A DNA stretch of 64,000 nucleotides, from assembly GCF_002102345.1 (NCBI RefSeq), contig NZ_LQPP01000042.1, positions 1 through 64,000 of the forward strand, read 5' to 3'. Origin of the DNA: Mycolicibacterium peregrinum. GTDB taxonomy: Bacteria; Actinomycetota; Actinomycetes; Mycobacteriales; Mycobacteriaceae. Below are positions 1-8,533 of the stretch, one piece after another. The notes beneath the pieces are model-generated. The model was not told the origin of the DNA. It made no database searches and saw only the letters and a program-made list of their open reading frames with translations. Positions within the stretch are counted from its first letter, which is position 1. Each line of letters begins with the position of its first letter. A program made the translations under genes and the position numbers.

Positions 1-81
1 TACGTGTGGACCAAGACCGCCGACCAAATCCTGGCCAGCATCGCCAACTACTGCCTACGAATTAACGACTCAGGACACTAG
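1..81 (+). CDS. IS630-type transposase, C-terminal end (partial)
   Basis: Only the last 26 codons lie in the window, and the reading frame is open from base 1 to a TAG at 79-81. The tail (WTKTADQILASIANYC, then RINDSGH) resembles the extreme C-terminus of actinobacterial IS630-family DDE transposases, which commonly end with an NDSGH-like motif. The catalytic residues would lie upstream, outside the window. The gene points towards the 3' end of the next gene with a gap of only 19 bases, so the insertion sequence end probably lies in or against that gene's 3' end. The family call rests on a short tail and could be wrong. Confidence 0.5.
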   Translation, partial: YVWTKTADQILASIANYCLRINDSGH

Positions 82-100
82 GTCGTCAACAGCTTGACGG

Positions 101-2320
101 TTACCCGCGCCCCGAACACATCGGAGGCGGGCACTTGGGACCCTTCGGTGACGAGGGCTCCGATCGCGGCTGCTCCGAACGCTGCTGAGGAGCTTGCCGC
201 GGGGCCGGAGCCTCGCGGGCCGGTGGCTCCTGTCGAGCTGGCGCCTCCCGCGCAGGTCGTTGCCGGGCAGGTGCCTCTTGCGGAGGTGCCTGCTGAGCGG
301 GTTCCTGCCAGACGGGAGCCTGGCGCTCCGGGGCCTGATATCTGGGAGCCGGGGCCTCCTTGGGTGCCTCACGCTCGGGCGCAGGCGCGGGCTCTTGCCA
401 TACCGGTGCCTCGCGAGCAGGAGCCTGCGTCGCCGGGGCCGGGGGAGCCGCCGGCGCCTCGGGCTCGGGGGCCTGGGCCTTCGGAGCCGGATCACGCTGC
501 ACCGGAGGCTCTTCCGGTGTATTCCGTTGCTGCGGAGGTTCTTGTTGTCTCGGTGACTCCGGAGGTGCTGCCGGCGCTTCCGTGGCCGGCGCCTGCGGAT
601 CGGGAGCGGTCTGGCGCGGCCCCGGGATCTCATGGGGACGATCGAGAGCGGGGTTGGTTGGGCTCGCCGGTTCCGGTCGGTCACCTGGCGACGTCGCATC
701 GGCCGGATTCGGCCGGTCGGCCCGCGGTGGTGTCACCGGCAGCTCCGGGGAAAGATCCAGGTTCTTGTCCGGTGCCGGTGCGGTGTCCGGCTTTTCGCGC
801 GGTGTATCGACCGTCGGTGGCGTGTAGGCGGGCACCGGCGACAGCTTGGGCGCAGTGAATGTGGGTGACACCTTCGACGGCGGCGCCGCCGGTGCGGGTG
901 CCGCCAAGGCCGGCGGTGCCGTTGATTCCGGCGGTTCAGACGACGATCGGTGGTTTTCCTTGGGCATATCGGGTCGCTGTCCGAGTCCGGACGGCAGCTG
1001 CCACCCCACAAAGGAATTGGTCCGCGGGGTGAGGTCCCTGGCGAAGTTACGCGGGGACTTGTCCGCGAGGTCTTTCATCAGATGCCCGGAGGTACGGGTC
1101 GCCTTGTCGTTGGAGATGAACTGTGTCAGTGAGGCATTGAGGTTCACCACCGGGGCCGAGACGTGGATGTTGACGGTGGTGTTGACCTTGACTGCCGGTG
1201 GCGCCCAATCGCGGTTGCGCGGGTGGTGCCAGTCTCGGTTCATGTTCCAGTTCTGGAACCGGTGCGGGTTGAATCCGTGGGCCCGGTCCCACTGCGCGCG
1301 GCGATACACCGGGTTGTAGATCCGGAACTTCCACTCGTAGTACTGCTGGTACGGATGGTGATGGTCGTACCATCGCTGGTCGCGCGGGTCGCGTGGGCGG
1401 TCGCGGTGTTGGCCCCATTCGTTGCGGCCATTGCGGTCCCAGCCGTGGCGGTCGTAACCCGCCCAGTTGTAGCCGGCCCAGTTGTAGCCCCACCGGTCGT
1501 ATCCCCACCGGTCGTAGCCCCAACGGTCATATCCCCACCGGTCATAACCGATGAAGTCGTAACCGTATTGGTTGTAGCCACCGAGGTCGTAGTTGTACCA
1601 ACCGCCCGGGTTATAGCCGTACAGCTGACCCCAGGACTGGTCGTAGTAGCCCAGGTTGGTGAGATTGGGCGTCGACGGCGGGTCAATGGGCTGCGGCCAA
1701 TCGGCCATCGGGGAATCCGGAACACCGGGCGGTGCCGGGACGTAGTCGTCGGACGCGCCGTACCCCCAGGTCGGCGCGGTGCCGCTGGTCAGTGCCACGA
1801 CGTCCTGCTGCGGGTCGGCCGGGACGGCCGCCGGCGGCTCCGGAGACGGGGCGGGCAATGGTGCGAGTCTCAGCACCGAATCGGGTGTGTACTGCAGAAG
1901 TTGTTGTGTCAGTTGGAGATAGAGGTTCTGCAGACTGGTGCGCTCAGGTGACGGCGACAGGTAGTCAAGATCCTGCTTGGCCTGATTGAGCGCGGTGCGG
2001 GCGTCGGTCAGCTGATCGGCAGTGGGTTGCTGCCCGCTGCCGAGAATGTCCTGTGCCGTCTTCAGGTCAGCTACGACAGCGGTCAGGGCGACGTCTTGGG
2101 CGTGGCCCGGAAACACCGTTCGGGTGACGCCCCACAGGGCGCCACCGGGAGAGGTCTCGTACGCCGCACCGAGTAGGCCCACCACGAGCACGCCGGCCAT
2201 GGCGGCCGCGACTGTGGCCTTGCCTCGGCGAGAACGGGGCACGAACCTTCGCCATCTCGGCACAGGCTCGGCATACTCCACAACATTCTCGGGGACCAGT
2301 CGGGGCCCGAGGATCGTCAT
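101..2320 (-). CDS. DUF5667-like membrane protein with aromatic pentapeptide repeats and proline-rich tail
   Basis: A 739-residue protein. The N-terminus is basic, with one membrane segment at about residues 34-52. It is followed by a region (SPGGALWGVTR, then a helical stretch to about residue 150) that resembles the DUF5667 domain of the mycobacterial anti-sigma-D factor RsdA. The RsdA-type N-terminal sigma-binding segment is not evident and no sigma factor gene is adjacent, so an anti-sigma role is only a possibility. Residues about 255-295 form a run of GYDRW/GYNWA pentapeptides. The last 250 residues are very rich in Pro, Ala and Glu and are probably extended. The start ATG has a good ribosome site (GAGGAG). 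The 3' end abuts an IS630 scrap, so the C-terminus may have been altered by insertion. Confidence 0.7.
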   Translation of the reverse strand: MTILGPRLVPENVVEYAEPVPRWRRFVPRSRRGKATVAAAMAGVLVVGLLGAAYETSPGGALWGVTRTVFPGHAQDVALTAVVADLKTAQDILGSGQQPTADQLTDARTALNQAKQDLDYLSPSPERTSLQNLYLQLTQQLLQYTPDSVLRLAPLPAPSPEPPAAVPADPQQDVVALTSGTAPTWGYGASDDYVPAPPGVPDSPMADWPQPIDPPSTPNLTNLGYYDQSWGQLYGYNPGGWYNYDLGGYNQYGYDFIGYDRWGYDRWGYDRWGYDRWGYNWAGYNWAGYDRHGWDRNGRNEWGQHRDRPRDPRDQRWYDHHHPYQQYYEWKFRIYNPVYRRAQWDRAHGFNPHRFQNWNMNRDWHHPRNRDWAPPAVKVNTTVNIHVSAPVVNLNASLTQFISNDKATRTSGHLMKDLADKSPRNFARDLTPRTNSFVGWQLPSGLGQRPDMPKENHRSSSEPPESTAPPALAAPAPAAPPSKVSPTFTAPKLSPVPAYTPPTVDTPREKPDTAPAPDKNLDLSPELPVTPPRADRPNPADATSPGDRPEPASPTNPALDRPHEIPGPRQTAPDPQAPATEAPAAPPESPRQQEPPQQRNTPEEPPVQRDPAPKAQAPEPEAPAAPPAPATQAPAREAPVWQEPAPAPEREAPKEAPAPRYQAPERQAPVWQEPAQQAPPQEAPARQRPAREAPARQEPPAREAPAPRQAPQQRSEQPRSEPSSPKGPKCPPPMCSGRG
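1435..1550 (-). repeat. 15-base tandem repeats encoding GYDRW/GYNWA pentapeptides
   Basis: Inside the gene at 101-2320 the minus strand carries about seven successive 15-base units. They read GYDRW (four near-identical copies), then GYNWA twice, then degenerate forms (GYDRH, GWDRN). The Tyr/Trp/Arg/Asp pattern suggests an exposed aromatic ligand-binding or self-associating stretch outside the membrane. Confidence 0.8.
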
Positions 2321-2543
2321 GTCGAACTCCTCAACTACGGCCGATGGCCGTGATCGCGCCGCTCCCGACCGCGCGGATACAGATGTCCCGGAGCTCAGTC
2401 GTGCTGCCGGTACTTAATGCTTACCACAACTGCTAAGTGCAACTAAATTCTATTTATTCCCGCCACCAGCGCCCGCGCCACACCGGAATTCTCATCAACG
2501 CATAGCTGTCGCACAGGAATTCACAGGAAGGCGGTTTACCCGG

Positions 2544-3011
2544 CTATTGCTCGCCGGTCTCCACGACGGCCTTGATCCGTTCGAGAGTCTTGCGCATGTC
2601 GCGGATGTTCCGGCGCGTCCGGAGCTGGCCGCCGAGAAACGAGAACACGGTGGCGAACGCGCCCGGCGTCATCCGGAAGGATTCGGTGACAGCGGTCTCG
2701 GTTCCCGCGGGTTCCAGCCGGTAGTGCCAGTTGTTGACGGCTCGGTCGCCCAACAGCACCGCGAAGCCGAACTCCCGCCCGGGTTCGCAGGCCGTCACCT
2801 CGCACGTCGTCCAGTAGACGGGACCGATCTCGTTCCGTTTGACGTGTCCCCGGAACCGCGCGCCGAGGGCAGGGCCGGTGGCACCGCCGATCCATTCGGC
2901 TTCCATCACCTCCGGCGAGAACTTCCCGGTGTTGTGCACGTCGGCGATGAGATTCCAGATACGGTCCGCCGGCGCGGACATACGTACGGTTGCTGAGCCT
3001 TCCATGGACAT
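2544..3011 (-). CDS. SRPBCC-family (polyketide cyclase/START-like) protein
   Basis: A 155-residue protein with the SRPBCC layout: an N-terminal strand (VRMSAPADRIWNLIADVHN), a helix-grip core and a long C-terminal helix. This fold binds hydrophobic ligands, and family members act in lipid or polyketide metabolism. The substrate cannot be told from sequence. The first of two nearby ATGs is preferred because GAGGAGG lies 8 bases upstream. It is followed by 126 bases to the MarR gene on the same strand. The 223 bases downstream (2321-2543) are AT-rich and hold the promoter of the next gene; I see no further gene there. Confidence 0.75.
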   Translation of the reverse strand: MSMEGSATVRMSAPADRIWNLIADVHNTGKFSPEVMEAEWIGGATGPALGARFRGHVKRNEIGPVYWTTCEVTACEPGREFGFAVLLGDRAVNNWHYRLEPAGTETAVTESFRMTPGAFATVFSFLGGQLRTRRNIRDMRKTLERIKAVVETGEQ

Positions 3012-3137
3012 GGCGTCCGCCTCCTCGGGGCAAGGCGTCGAGGTGGCACCGGCCCTGGCCAGGACTACGGGTTTTCCGGGGTCCGTAGAGCCGGGGCGAC
3101 GTGTGATCGTCGACGCATGAGCGTTCCCCGGGCCACG

Positions 3138-3608
3138 CTACGCATCGGTGCTTTCGCGGGTGTCGGCGATCTCGCGCATCTGGTCGACCAAACGTCCCGC
3201 GACCTGGGCGGCGAGCCACAGCGTCATCTGGTCGTCATCCGACAAGCCCGCCAGCAATTCGGCGATGCGTTGCTTGCGAAGAACGGCCCGCTCTTCCCAC
3301 AGTTCTCGGCCCCCCTCGCTCACCTTGACCAGGCAGGCGCGCCCGTCGTCGGGGTCGCTGCACCGCTCCAGCAGGCCTTGCTGTTCCAGGCGCTGGACCA
3401 GTTGGGTCATGCCCGACTGGCTCGCGCCCTCGGCCTCCGCGAGTGCGGTGACCCGCATCGGTCCCTCGCGGTTGAGTCGGACGAGGACGAGTGTCGCGCT
3501 CGCGCTCAAGCCCTTGCGATCGGCGAGATGTCGCCACATCAGGTCGGCGCTCGCCACGAGCATCGACGAGACGGCTTCCACATTGCTGCCGAACGGTGCG
3601 CTGCTCAC
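3138..3608 (-). CDS. MarR-family transcriptional regulator
   Basis: A 156-residue protein with a typical MarR winged helix: a recognition helix region around TALAEAEGASQSGMTQLVQRLEQ, then the wing DPDDGRACLVKV. The start is GTG at 3606-3608. It is divergent from an mmpS-mmpL pair, the same arrangement as M. tuberculosis Rv0678 with mmpS5-mmpL5, although this protein looks like an ordinary MarR and not an Rv0678 orthologue. The obvious inference is that it represses both its own gene and the exporter. A 13-base imperfect palindrome lies 8 bases upstream of its start. Confidence 0.85.
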   Translation of the reverse strand: MSSAPFGSNVEAVSSMLVASADLMWRHLADRKGLSASATLVLVRLNREGPMRVTALAEAEGASQSGMTQLVQRLEQQGLLERCSDPDDGRACLVKVSEGGRELWEERAVLRKQRIAELLAGLSDDDQMTLWLAAQVAGRLVDQMREIADTRESTDA

Positions 3609-3616
3609 GGCTCATT

Positions 3617-3629
3617 TATATCAGTTATA
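3617..3629. promoter_or_regulatory. Candidate MarR operator in the marR/mmpS intergenic region
   Basis: The sequence TATATCAGTTATA is an imperfect palindrome (TATA-T/A-C around one central base) immediately upstream of the MarR GTG. A further TATATC half-site lies at 3822-3827, just upstream of the mmpS ATG, inside an 8-base palindrome GATATATC. The AT-rich sites stand out in GC-rich DNA. Binding is inferred only. Confidence 0.45.
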
Positions 3630-3835
3630 GGAAGTAATAGGCCGGAAGCGGCTCGATTTCATGCTGGCGGCGCGGACGCCGGACCGCAGCAGTCATCAGC
3701 TGCTGTGCGCAGAACAGTGCGTGTTAAATCGCGTACATCTCCTTCGTTCCTTGGCTGCCAATCTGCTGTGAATGCCCGGCGATCGCGGGCGAACGGCTTG
3801 AGAAGTGCATCCTGTATGCGATATATCTGTCGGTC

Positions 3836-4300
3836 ATGATCGGGGAGCAGGCTGTGGGCGGCCGCAAGCGACGAAACCGAACGCTCCTGCAGAACGGATG
3901 GCTTCCGGTCGTCACGGTCATCGCGTTGGGCGTGGGAGCGTTGGGCGTCTGGAAGGTGCACCAGATGTCGGAACCCGGACCTGTGCCCACCGTCCTCGCC
4001 GCGCAGGCGCCCGAGCAGTTCACCCCCAAGCAGCTCACCTACGAGGTGTTCGGTTCCGTCGGTGACGGCGGGATGCTGAGCTATGTCGACATCGACGGGC
4101 ACCCACACAAGGTCGATGTCACCGAGCTGCCCTGGACGCACACCGAAACGACGACCCTCACCGTGGTCTCCGGCAGCATCTCCGTGCAGGTCAAAGGTGG
4201 CGAGGTCGGGTGCCGAATGTTGGTCAACGGCGTTGTGCGCGACGAACAATCGTCCACGCATGCCGAAGCCGATGTCACCTGCCGGGTCAAGTCCGCATGA
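3836..4300 (+). CDS. MmpS-family membrane accessory protein
   Basis: A 154-residue protein with a basic N-terminus, one membrane segment at about residues 23-42 and an extracytoplasmic beta-rich domain (LTYEVFGSVGDGG to the C-terminal TCRV). This is the layout of MmpS proteins, which assist MmpL exporters. Two cysteines in the outer domain could form a disulfide. The stop overlaps the mmpL start by 4 bases (ATGA), so the two are translationally coupled. By resemblance of the neighbouring MmpL the pair belongs to the MmpS4/5-MmpL4/5 group, which in M. tuberculosis exports siderophores and drugs. Confidence 0.88.
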   Translation: MIGEQAVGGRKRRNRTLLQNGWLPVVTVIALGVGALGVWKVHQMSEPGPVPTVLAAQAPEQFTPKQLTYEVFGSVGDGGMLSYVDIDGHPHKVDVTELPWTHTETTTLTVVSGSISVQVKGGEVGCRMLVNGVVRDEQSSTHAEADVTCRVKSA

Positions 4301-7143
4301 GCACCCATCGGGCGAGCCGCCCACTCGTCGCGCGGACCGTGCGCGTCCTGGCAGTGCCGATCATCGTGTTCTGGGCGCTGCTCGCCGTCACCACCAACAC
4401 CTTCATTCCGCAGGTCGAGCACGTCGCCGAACAGTTGGCGGGCTCGATGATCCCGAGCTACGCGCCGTCGCAGGTCGCGATGCTGCGGATCGGGGAGAAG
4501 TTCCAGGAGTCCACCTCGACCAGCCTGACCATGTTGGTGTTCGAGGCTGACCGGCCGCTCGACGACGGCGATCACCGCTACTACGACGACCTGATGAACC
4601 GGCTCAAGCAGGACTCGGAGCACGTGCAGTACGTGATGGACCTGTGGGGCAAGCCGATCACCGCGGCCGGAGCCCAAAGTGTGGACGGCAAGGCGACTTT
4701 CGTGCTGTTGCGGCTGGCCGGAAACATCGGCCAGCTCCAGGCGAACGAGTCGGTGAACGCGGTACGGGACATCATCGCCGCCGATACTCCACCGCCGGGG
4801 CTCAAGGTCTATGTCAGTGGTGCCGCGCCGCTGGCATCGGACACGCTGACCATCGCCAACTCCAGCCTCAACAACATCACCATCCTGACGATCATCCTGA
4901 TCGTGATCATGCTGCTGGTGGTCTACCGGTCGTTGGCCAACGTGCTGGTGCCGCTGGTCAGTGTGCTGATCGAAATGCTTGTCGCCAAGGGCGTCATCGC
5001 GACGCTCGGGCACTTCGGCGTCATCCCGCTGTCGTCGTTCGCGGTGAACATCGTGGTGGCATTGACATTGGGCGCGGGAACCGACTACGGCATCTTCCTG
5101 ATGGGGCGGTATCAAGAAGCCCGCCAGGACGGCGAGAGCCGCGAAGACGCCTTCTACACCGCCTATCGCAGCGTCGCGCCGATCATCATCGGCTCCGGGT
5201 TGACGATCGCCGGGGCGTGTTACTGCCTGAGCCTGGCCCGGCTGGACTACTTCCACACGATGGGGCCTGCGGTCGCCATCAGCATGCTGTTCACCATCGC
5301 CGCGGCCCTGACACTCGCGCCGGCCCTGCTCACGCTCGGCAGTCTGTTCGGTCTGTTCGATCCCAAGCGCATGACCAAGGGACACCTGTACCGGCGGATC
5401 GCGACCAGCGTCGTGCGCTGGCCCAAACCTGTCTTCGTCGCCAGCACCGCTGTCGTGATGATCGGTGCGGTTTTCGTACCCACCTTCAAGGTCAGCTACG
5501 ACGATCGCGCCTACCAACCTGCCGATGGCGCAGCCAATCTCGGCTTCGAGGCCTCCGATCGGCACTTCTCGCAGAGCAAGCTGTTCAGCGAGATGCTGAT
5601 GGTCGAGAGCGATCACGACATGCGCAACTCGGCTGACTTCATCTCGCTGGACCGGGTCGCCAAGAGCCTGATCCGGCTTCCCGGTGTCGCCATGGTGCAG
5701 AGCATCACCCGGCCACTCGGCCGTCCGCTGGAGCACGCCACGATTCCCTACCTGTTCACGACTCAGGGAAGTGGCAGCGGCCAGCAGCTGCCGTTCACCG
5801 AGCGGCAGAACGAGAACACCGACAAGCAGGCCGAGATCCAGGCGCGTTCCGTCGAGGTGCTGCAGAAGGTGATCGGGCTGACCCAGCAGATGGCCGACGA
5901 ACTGCATGCCACCGTGCTCACCTTGGAGAACCTCAAACAGGTCACCGACGACATGAATGCCGGGATCTCCAACCTCGACGACTTCCTGCGGCCATTGAAG
6001 AGCTACTTCTATTGGGAGCCACACTGTTTCGACATTCCAGCGTGCTGGGCGATGCGCTCGCTGTTCGACTCGCTCGACGGAATCGACAGCCTGGACGCCC
6101 AGATCGCCGACGCTGTCACGTCGTTCGAGGCCATCGACCGGTTGCTGCCGCAGATGATCTCGCAGCTGGAGCGGATGATGGCCGACAGTCGGTCGCTGCT
6201 GGGCGTCATCACCAACAACTATGGTCCGGCGCATCTGCAGTCGACCCAGACCGACCAGACGTACTACGACCTGATCAACGTGGGCAACGACTTCGACAAA
6301 TCCCGCAGCGACGACTTCTTCTACATCCCCAGGGAGGCGTTCGACAACGAGGACGTCAAGACCGGCATGCAATTGATGATGTCGCCGGATGGCAAGGCCG
6401 CCCGGTTCATCGTCACCCACGAGGGCAATGCCATGGGACCGGAAGGGATCGACCACGTCGAACAGTTCCCCGACGCGATCAAGGCGGCGCTCAAAGAAAC
6501 TTCGCTGGCGGGCTCCAAGATCTACATCGGCGGCGCGGGGTCGAACAACAAGGACATCAAGGCCTATGCCGCGTCAGACCTGCTCATCGTGGCGATCGCT
6601 GCGTTCGTGCTGATCTTCCTGATCATGCTGTATCTGACCAGGAGCCTGGTCGCGGCCATGGTCATCCCCGGCACGGTGGCGTTCTCGTACGCGGGCGCGT
6701 TCGGACTGTCAATCCTGGTGTGGCAGCACCTGATCGGCCTGCACCTGCACTGGCTGGTGTTGCCGCTGACCTTCATCATCCTGGTCGCGGTCGGCTCGGA
6801 CTACAACCTGCTGCTGATCTCGCGGGTCAAGGAGGAGTCGGGTGCGGGCCTGAACACCGGGCTGATCCGCGCCCTGGGCAGCACCGGCGGTGTGGTGACC
6901 TCGGCGGGTCTGGTGTTCGCGTTCACCATGCTGGCCATGCTGATCAGCGATCTGCGCACCATCGGCCAGGTGGGCTCGACGGTGTGTATCGGCCTGCTGC
7001 TGGACACGCTGATCGTGCGCTCGTTCGTGGTGCCGTGTCTGCTGCGTTTCCTCGGTCCGTGGTTCTGGTGGCCGACCTTCATCCGGCAGCGTCCGCTACG
7101 CCGGCGGCAACCACTGCCGCAACGGCAGCGAGCGGAGGCCTGA
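4297..7143 (+). CDS. MmpL-family RND exporter (MmpL4/5-like)
   Basis: A 948-residue inner-membrane RND transporter with about twelve membrane helices. The ATG overlapping the mmpS stop is chosen over an upstream in-frame ATG at 4210. The proton-relay Asp-Tyr pairs of MmpL proteins are present: D263-Y264 (GTDYGIFL) in the first half and D835-Y836 (GSDYNLLL) in the second. Between the halves, residues about 505-640 form a long coiled-coil-like hairpin containing a Cys pair (PHCFDIPACWA), a feature of the MmpL4/MmpL5 group. Its cargo is unknown; siderophore or lipid export and drug efflux are the family roles. It is probably controlled by the divergent MarR protein. Confidence 0.92.
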   Translation: MSTHRASRPLVARTVRVLAVPIIVFWALLAVTTNTFIPQVEHVAEQLAGSMIPSYAPSQVAMLRIGEKFQESTSTSLTMLVFEADRPLDDGDHRYYDDLMNRLKQDSEHVQYVMDLWGKPITAAGAQSVDGKATFVLLRLAGNIGQLQANESVNAVRDIIAADTPPPGLKVYVSGAAPLASDTLTIANSSLNNITILTIILIVIMLLVVYRSLANVLVPLVSVLIEMLVAKGVIATLGHFGVIPLSSFAVNIVVALTLGAGTDYGIFLMGRYQEARQDGESREDAFYTAYRSVAPIIIGSGLTIAGACYCLSLARLDYFHTMGPAVAISMLFTIAAALTLAPALLTLGSLFGLFDPKRMTKGHLYRRIATSVVRWPKPVFVASTAVVMIGAVFVPTFKVSYDDRAYQPADGAANLGFEASDRHFSQSKLFSEMLMVESDHDMRNSADFISLDRVAKSLIRLPGVAMVQSITRPLGRPLEHATIPYLFTTQGSGSGQQLPFTERQNENTDKQAEIQARSVEVLQKVIGLTQQMADELHATVLTLENLKQVTDDMNAGISNLDDFLRPLKSYFYWEPHCFDIPACWAMRSLFDSLDGIDSLDAQIADAVTSFEAIDRLLPQMISQLERMMADSRSLLGVITNNYGPAHLQSTQTDQTYYDLINVGNDFDKSRSDDFFYIPREAFDNEDVKTGMQLMMSPDGKAARFIVTHEGNAMGPEGIDHVEQFPDAIKAALKETSLAGSKIYIGGAGSNNKDIKAYAASDLLIVAIAAFVLIFLIMLYLTRSLVAAMVIPGTVAFSYAGAFGLSILVWQHLIGLHLHWLVLPLTFIILVAVGSDYNLLLISRVKEESGAGLNTGLIRALGSTGGVVTSAGLVFAFTMLAMLISDLRTIGQVGSTVCIGLLLDTLIVRSFVVPCLLRFLGPWFWWPTFIRQRPLRRRQPLPQRQRAEA

Positions 7144-7144
7144 C

Positions 7145-7564
7145 ATGACGACGTCGACTCTGTACGGCATCCTGTCGATCGTCTTCTTCGCACTGATCTG
7201 GGTGTTCGCCGTCGTGGCCTTCGTATTCACGCGGCGGATGAGAGGCCACACCCACGTCACGTCGAAGCTCTCCGTCGGCACTCTGTCGGCCACCTTGCGC
7301 AAGGTTCGTAAACGCGAGGCGCTGTCGGACGAGGAACTGGCACTCGCGCGACAGGTCCTCGCCGACCGTGGCAGCATCCTGGCGCTCGCGGTGCCCGCCA
7401 CGCTGTTCTGCATCGGATGCTTCTACGTCTTCGGCAGCCTCGAACAGCTGCACGGACGCACCCCGTCGGAGCGCACATTTCTCGGCGTCTTCCCCATGCT
7501 CACCTCGACCAACATGGCGATGCAGATCCTTCGGAGTGCGCGCCTGAAGCGGCGACTCCCGTGA
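7145..7564 (+). CDS. Small membrane protein, third gene of the mmpS-mmpL operon
   Basis: A 139-residue protein starting one base after the mmpL stop, so clearly in the same operon. It has an N-terminal membrane helix (about residues 6-28), a basic cytoplasmic-looking linker (RKVRKREALSDEEL) and one or two further hydrophobic helices (about 77-95 and a weaker one near 112-126). I do not recognise a family. The position suggests an accessory subunit of the MmpL exporter, but no sequence feature proves it. Confidence 0.75.
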   Translation: MTTSTLYGILSIVFFALIWVFAVVAFVFTRRMRGHTHVTSKLSVGTLSATLRKVRKREALSDEELALARQVLADRGSILALAVPATLFCIGCFYVFGSLEQLHGRTPSERTFLGVFPMLTSTNMAMQILRSARLKRRLP

Positions 7565-7582
7565 TCGAACCCTCCGGTGCGC

Positions 7583-8458
7583 TCAGGCCTCGCGCCCGAG
7601 TGCATCGAGCAGGCAGTTGACAGACAGTTTTCCCAGCGCATCGGAGGCCAGTGGGCTGTCGCCGGTGAGCAGCCGACGGTCTTGATGCACGGTGCCGGCC
7701 ATGTCGTCGTTGACGATGGTCAGTCCCTGTTTGGCCAGCAGGTCGGCGACGAGCCACTGCAGGCGCCCCGGAAGATAACCGATCTCGATGTTGGGGCCCT
7801 CGTCGAGCGAGTCGGGGAACACGCACACCGAGTACCCGGCGAACGGTGACTGTGTTTTGCCGAGGCCGGCGGCCAGCAGAGCCGCCGGGCCGTGGCACAG
7901 GGTGATGATGAACCGGCCGTGGTCCAGGGCCCAGTTCAATGTCCGACCTACTGCCTCGCTTCCGGGCAGTCCGACGACGGCGCCGTGCCCGCCGGGAATG
8001 AAGACGGCGAGATAGTCGGAGGACGGATGCAGATCCGCGGCCACCTCGGACAACTTGAGAGGCTGCTTGAGCTTGGGTTTGAGGGTCTCATAGGTCGATG
8101 CCACCGCTTGGTCCTCGTGGGGCATCGCCCATAGTTCCAGCTTGGCCGGATACCCGGTGATGGTCGCGACGTCGACGTCGAACCCGGTCTCCATCAGATG
8201 GTGCAGCGGCAGCAGCATCTCCACCGGATGGTTACCGGTGGAGAACATCTTTCCGTTCTGGCACAGCACATATCGTTCTTCGGCGGCGATCATGAGTATC
8301 TTCCACCGGCCCTCGGCGTAGGCTCCCGCGTGTTCCACGCCGGCGAAATCGGTCTTGGCCGACGTGTATTGACTCAGCGAGTAGGGCGACGGGAAGAACG
8401 CGTTGTCCTCGGCCTGATCCGGGGTGGGCGCCTTGCTGAGGTCTGCGTCGGTCGACAT
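7583..8458 (-). CDS. hchA: Protein/nucleotide deglycase HchA (Hsp31, DJ-1 superfamily)
   Basis: A 291-residue protein closely matching E. coli Hsp31/HchA along its length: the N-terminal AEDNAFFPSPYSLSQYTS block, STGNHPVE, VFIPGGHGA, the nucleophile elbow TLCHGPAA holding the catalytic cysteine, and IVNDDMAGTVHQDRRLLTGD near the C-terminus. Family members repair methylglyoxal- and glyoxal-glycated proteins and nucleotides and act as chaperones. An alternative ATG lies six codons upstream (8476). It stands alone between the mmpL operon and the sigK operon. Confidence 0.93.
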   Translation of the reverse strand: MSTDADLSKAPTPDQAEDNAFFPSPYSLSQYTSAKTDFAGVEHAGAYAEGRWKILMIAAEERYVLCQNGKMFSTGNHPVEMLLPLHHLMETGFDVDVATITGYPAKLELWAMPHEDQAVASTYETLKPKLKQPLKLSEVAADLHPSSDYLAVFIPGGHGAVVGLPGSEAVGRTLNWALDHGRFIITLCHGPAALLAAGLGKTQSPFAGYSVCVFPDSLDEGPNIEIGYLPGRLQWLVADLLAKQGLTIVNDDMAGTVHQDRRLLTGDSPLASDALGKLSVNCLLDALGREA

Positions 8459-8533
8459 CTCGTTCACCACTTCCATTTCCCGAACTCGTGCGGTGAGGTC
8501 AGTGATACCCGGCGTCGGCCCACCTCATGCGTG

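Noticed and set aside
4081..6456. A 791-codon open frame on the minus strand across the mmpS-mmpL genes
   Set aside because: It is an antisense shadow typical of GC-rich coding DNA. The plus-strand MmpL protein has full family motifs, while the antisense product is low-complexity and His/Asp/Gly-rich.
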